Shown piece by piece: positions 60,832 through 64,000 of a stretch of 64,000 nt of DNA. A model generated the notes under the pieces. That model was not told where the DNA came from. It worked only from the letters and a program-made list of their open reading frames with translations, and ran no database searches. Position 1 is the first letter of the stretch. Each line of letters starts with the position of its first letter. The DNA comes from Sipunculus nudus (lineage: Eukaryota; Annelida; Sipuncula; Golfingiida; Sipunculidae): positions 26,515,214-26,579,213 of the forward strand of contig CM049320.1 of NCBI GenBank assembly GCA_026874595.1. Reading direction: 5' to 3'. The position numbers were made by a program, and so were the translations under genes.

Positions 60832-62877
60832 CAGACATGGGGTCTATTACAGGTGTTCTGTTACTATTACTATTACTATTACTTTCAATTTCTGATATTA
60901 CTATTACTATTACTATTACCACATTTTATTCTCTATTACTATTACTATTACTGGGGTATCTGTTACTATTACTTAAACTGATGGGAGGATTGTAGAACTT
61001 GCAGAGCCAAGAGTGCTATAAACTAGCACTAAAATCACAATATATGTTTAAATAATATTACAAGGACCTATATCATCCAGTTGCCTACACAATTTTCCTA
61101 TACTGTGTCTGTCATTTACAGAAAGCCTGATGATACTGGAGATCTTAATTATTTCAGCTTCTTTAATTCTGTTCTTTTATATTTTGAAACCTCGATAGTT
61201 ATTGAGGCATTTCAAGTAGAAATTATAAGATAATTGTATGAACTCTTGAATACATGTATTTTGAAAGCAACCCATTGTATAGGCCCTGGGATATGTAAAA
61301 TATTGATTTATAATTATATGCATACTTGTACATTTTTTATATATTTCATTTAAATTTATTTTATAATATTACATACTTCCGTTTAGATTTAGTCTTCTTT
61401 CTCGTAATTAATAAATAAAGATTTTCAGTGTAACTTAAATTTGTCTTAAGAGGAATAATTCATAATTTTGCATATTTTTATGTAGTTTCAAAGCTGACAA
61501 ATTAATCCTTTATGTATGTATCAGGAGAGGAATTTATGTACTGCTGTGTCCCGTTTCCCAATCCTTATTAATATATCCAATAAAAATTCTGTTTACTTCG
61601 AGATTCTGGACAGAACCAAACTGGAGACAAAAGTACCCCATCTTCTCGTGTATGTGTTCCTTTGGATGTGATGCCATGCTTTATTCTATGGCAAAGTACA
61701 TACTGAGAGGGATCAGAGAGGTGGTAAACTTTACAAAATTGGTAGCATGCATGGCCTTTATTTTTCAGGCATGCCCTTCTTCACTGCAGCAAAACCAGCA
61801 TAAGATAATTTAGGAATATGGAGAGTTATAAAAACTTTTAAATCAGTTTTAAAAAACAAATAAAATATTATTTAAATCACTTTCATAATAAATTTGGTAT
61901 TAAACAAACTTGTACTATAAATTTTATACATAACAGGACCTAATTATTTGAGATCGAAATTTCAGTTATTAAATAATAAAATATTAAATTACTAATATCC
62001 TCATATTATATAAGCAATAAATATCATGAAAAAATGGTTCAAAATGTAAATTAACATGATTTTAGATACTGAATGAAGGTCTAAAAAATTGGTACTATAA
62101 AATAACAGACAAATATTAAAAGAATAATTTTAAAAGAATATGTAGGTTATATAAATTAACTAGCTAATAGATGTTCCTGTAGTATGACTTTATCAAAGTG
62201 ATTGTAGCTCTGGTATAAGTTTATAGCATTGTAGGCTTCAAAAATTTATGGGTAGTGAAAACACCATGAGCTTATCATGAACATTTTTGGTCTGCACTGT
62301 ATCTGGTTCCATATTATATTTATTTGAATGTGTGTTATTGCAGTGTGTATTATTAAAATGCAAACTGGCTGGTGAAAACAAATCAATATACATTTCAGAA
62401 TATTCATATGGATTGATGGAGGTGAGATAAGATATACATGTCACAATAATAATACACTTATTATCTGTCTCTAAACATCAAACATGTCTCTGTTTATCCA
62501 TGGTTCAGTAATCAGAGGTCAGATTGTGCCAGGTAACTTATTTGGCTGAGACCTGCTCTGTCTAGTGTTCTTATGTAATTAGCACCAGTGGTCACCAGCA
62601 ATGTGGCAGCTGGCCCATGCTTGCCTCAACAATAGGCACATCCTGGGCAATCACTGGACAAAAACTCGGTCTGTTCAGCATTTGCTGATATGCTTCATGA
62701 TAAAGGGGCTCACATGAAGTAATAGTAAGTACTCTATTACTTTGCATTCTGTTTCTATTACTATTACTATTACAGCTCAAATTTTTGAGTCTATTACTAT
62801 TACTATTACTATTACATGGATAAAGCTGTAATAGTCTATTACTATTACTATTACTTATTACTATTTCCCCATGTCTA
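60832..62877. mobile_element. hAT-like element with ATTACT hexamer arrays
   Basis: Starts CAGACATGGGG and ends CCCCATGTCTA, inverted ends differing at one base. The flanks TTATTCAA (60824-60831) and TTATTGAA (62878-62885) match at 7 of 8 positions, an 8-bp hAT-type target duplication. Arrays of TATTAC lie just inside both ends (60846-60975 and 62725-62875) in the same orientation. The interior of about 1.7 kb is AT-rich, and I see no intact transposase. Confidence 0.75.
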
Positions 62878-63600
62878 TTATTGAAACTGGTATTCAGGGC
62901 TATGTATATCAACTCTCACCGTAAAAGATTCCCTTATGGCAGCCTGTTTGATTATGTCCATTTATTTCACACACGCTGGAGTTATTCAAGTATTAGTTTT
63001 AAAATTTAAATCTACATCCACTGTTGCCAAATACAGAAATAAGTCGCTAAAAAGAACTTTTTTAAAATCTGAACCTGTGCAGAGTGGGAAAAAAAACTTT
63101 TTTTGCATGCAGTAACTAACTTCCTGGCCATATGTTTCACTCTCTTGTCATTCCATATGCATTTGCATTGCTGATTTTAAGAAAGTGCCAGCCTAGGACT
63201 CAGACTTAGACCCATGTGGCCTGGACTCGGACTTGCACTTGGACTTGGATTGTGTGGACTCAACTACATTAATATTCCACTTCCAGGCCAATATTTTTAT
63301 CTCTGACTGGTAAATTGACATAAAATTGTCAGGTAAATGTGAATGTCAGATAATAATTTGTAAAACAAATATGGGAATAAATGAAATCACAGTATGCAAA
63401 ATAGGTCCTATTTTCCCAATTTTAAGCCGACCTTGCCCCAGTCATGGTAGCCAGACTGGAAGCCTCAAAGTCCAAGTCATTGCCTTCTGAATCCCAGGAT
63501 TGCAGAACTTGGCCTCAGTATTAGCCTGGACACTAAGACCAGTCTTAATGCTTGTTACACTGAAGAAAACCATAAATAGTATTTACTGATTATTTTTCAG

Positions 63601-63718
63601 TGGAGGATGGACGACAAGTGTGGAGTGCTGGTTCTGTGGAGATGAGTGTAAAGTACCGTGGGGGAACAAGAACTGTTGGGACTGTCCATCATGTGACCAA
63701 TACAATGGCTTTACGGAG
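63601..63718 (+). CDS. TMEM201: TMEM201 exon encoding the first zinc-finger half
   Basis: Acceptor TTATTTTTCAG, donor GTCAGT. The frame reads ...VECWFCGDECKVPWGNKN, then CWDCPSCDQYNGFTE. This matches the vertebrate TMEM201 segment CWFCnnDTxVPYGNRNCWDC and EQYNGFQE closely, including the exon end at E before NGDYN. The cysteine pairs (C-W-F-C, C-W-D-C and C-P-S-C) are the conserved zinc-binding residues of the Ima1 N-terminal domain. Enters completing a codon with one base; leaves in phase 0. The next exon is outside the window. Confidence 0.93.
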
Positions 63719-63819
63719 GTCAGTATAAAATTCATGCATATTTAATGAGGTCAGAGTTCACCAGATCCATGATGGGCGTTTTATGCATGTTTGCGTTGCT
63801 CTTGTTAAAATTGATAAGT

Positions 63820-63999
63820 TTTAATGCTGTTCGCTGATTTGGACTCTTTCTCTCCTATATCTCTGACAGAATAGGTATTTTCATGGGGTTTATGTGATTT
63901 CTTTAGATGTCCAAACATAATCGTATATGTTTATCAGTTTAATTGATTTTGAGAGAAAACAACCAATCATTGATATAATTGATTAATTGGCAAACCACT
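63820..63999. mobile_element. Second copy of the ATTAATCGAT-end element, right half
   Basis: Matches 4430-4577 in direct orientation: ATGCTGTTCG, TCTCTGACAG, ACCAATCATTGAT, GATTAAT and the terminal ACCACT. The right end falls one base before the window edge. The left half is absent or too diverged to follow. Confidence 0.6.
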
Positions 64000-64000
64000 A

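Larger units (their letters stand above)
58126..63600 (+). other. Intron between the TMEM201 exons
   Basis: Contains AGCGCTCGGTA repeats in opposite orientations (58576-58790 and 60589-60813), a GA-rich tract (59075-59160), a hAT-like element with ATTACT arrays (60832-62877), and GGACTY-rich stretches near 58255 and 63190-63260. No further coding exon recognised. Confidence 0.65.
58052..63718 (+). other. TMEM201: Gene (5' part): TMEM201 / Samp1
   Basis: The 5' end of the gene for TMEM201 (NET5, Samp1), an inner nuclear membrane protein that links the nuclear envelope with the LINC complex and microtubules and is related to fission yeast Ima1. One exon is unmistakable (63601-63718, start of the Ima1 N-terminal zinc domain). 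A candidate first exon, 58052-58125, has the required phase. The remaining zinc domain, transmembrane segments and C-terminus lie beyond the right edge. Confidence 0.85.

Noticed and set aside
62592-62912. Minus-strand NSNSNR-rich open frame
   Set aside because: Translation of the ATTACT hexamer array inside the hAT-like element.
1-64000. CRISPR arrays, operons, bacterial promoters
   Set aside because: Spliced genes, SINEs and intron structure show eukaryotic DNA; the tandem repeats lack the regular repeat-spacer pattern.

Overview
This window is AT-rich eukaryotic nuclear DNA. It has spliced genes with long introns, abundant (TA)n, (GA/CT)n and poly(G/C) tracts, tRNA-derived SINEs and many short inverted-repeat DNA transposons. 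The repeat style and the two recognisable proteins suggest a marine invertebrate, probably a lophotrochozoan such as a mollusc. That is inference; nothing here fixes the species.

Three coding loci can be supported. (1) A complete facilitative sugar transporter gene of the GLUT/SLC2A family lies on the + strand. A shared body of eleven exons (38192-50060) is preceded by two mutually exclusive first exons, at 13792-13860 and 28071-28217. Both end in phase 0 and can splice to exon 2. The 28071 start gives a 562-residue protein with every splice phase agreeing; the 13792 start gives 536 residues. (2) The 5' end of TMEM201 (NET5/Samp1, an inner nuclear membrane protein) lies on the + strand at the right edge. 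The exon 63601-63718 carries the first two CxxC pairs of the Ima1 N-terminal zinc domain, and a phase-matched candidate first exon lies at 58052-58125. The gene runs out of the window. (3) A possible last exon of an unrecognised minus-strand gene lies at 52438-52682.

Layout: 1-13791 is repeat-rich sequence with no gene I can support. 13792-38191 is the GLUT first-exon region, with large introns full of repeats. 38192-50060 is the GLUT body. 50061-58051 is intergenic, with the minus-strand exon candidate and a hAT-like element. 58052-64000 is TMEM201 and its intron, which carries another hAT-like element.

The points most worth a second look are: the alternative GLUT N-termini; the loss in transmembrane helix 10 of the Glu and Trp that bind glucose in GLUT1/GLUT3; a set of hAT-like elements with CAG-type ends and 8-bp target duplications, two of which carry arrays of a different hexamer (GTACCT or ATTACT) just inside their ends; a 28-bp-stem hairpin; and a widely separated inverted duplication at 17.0/19.4-19.8 kb.
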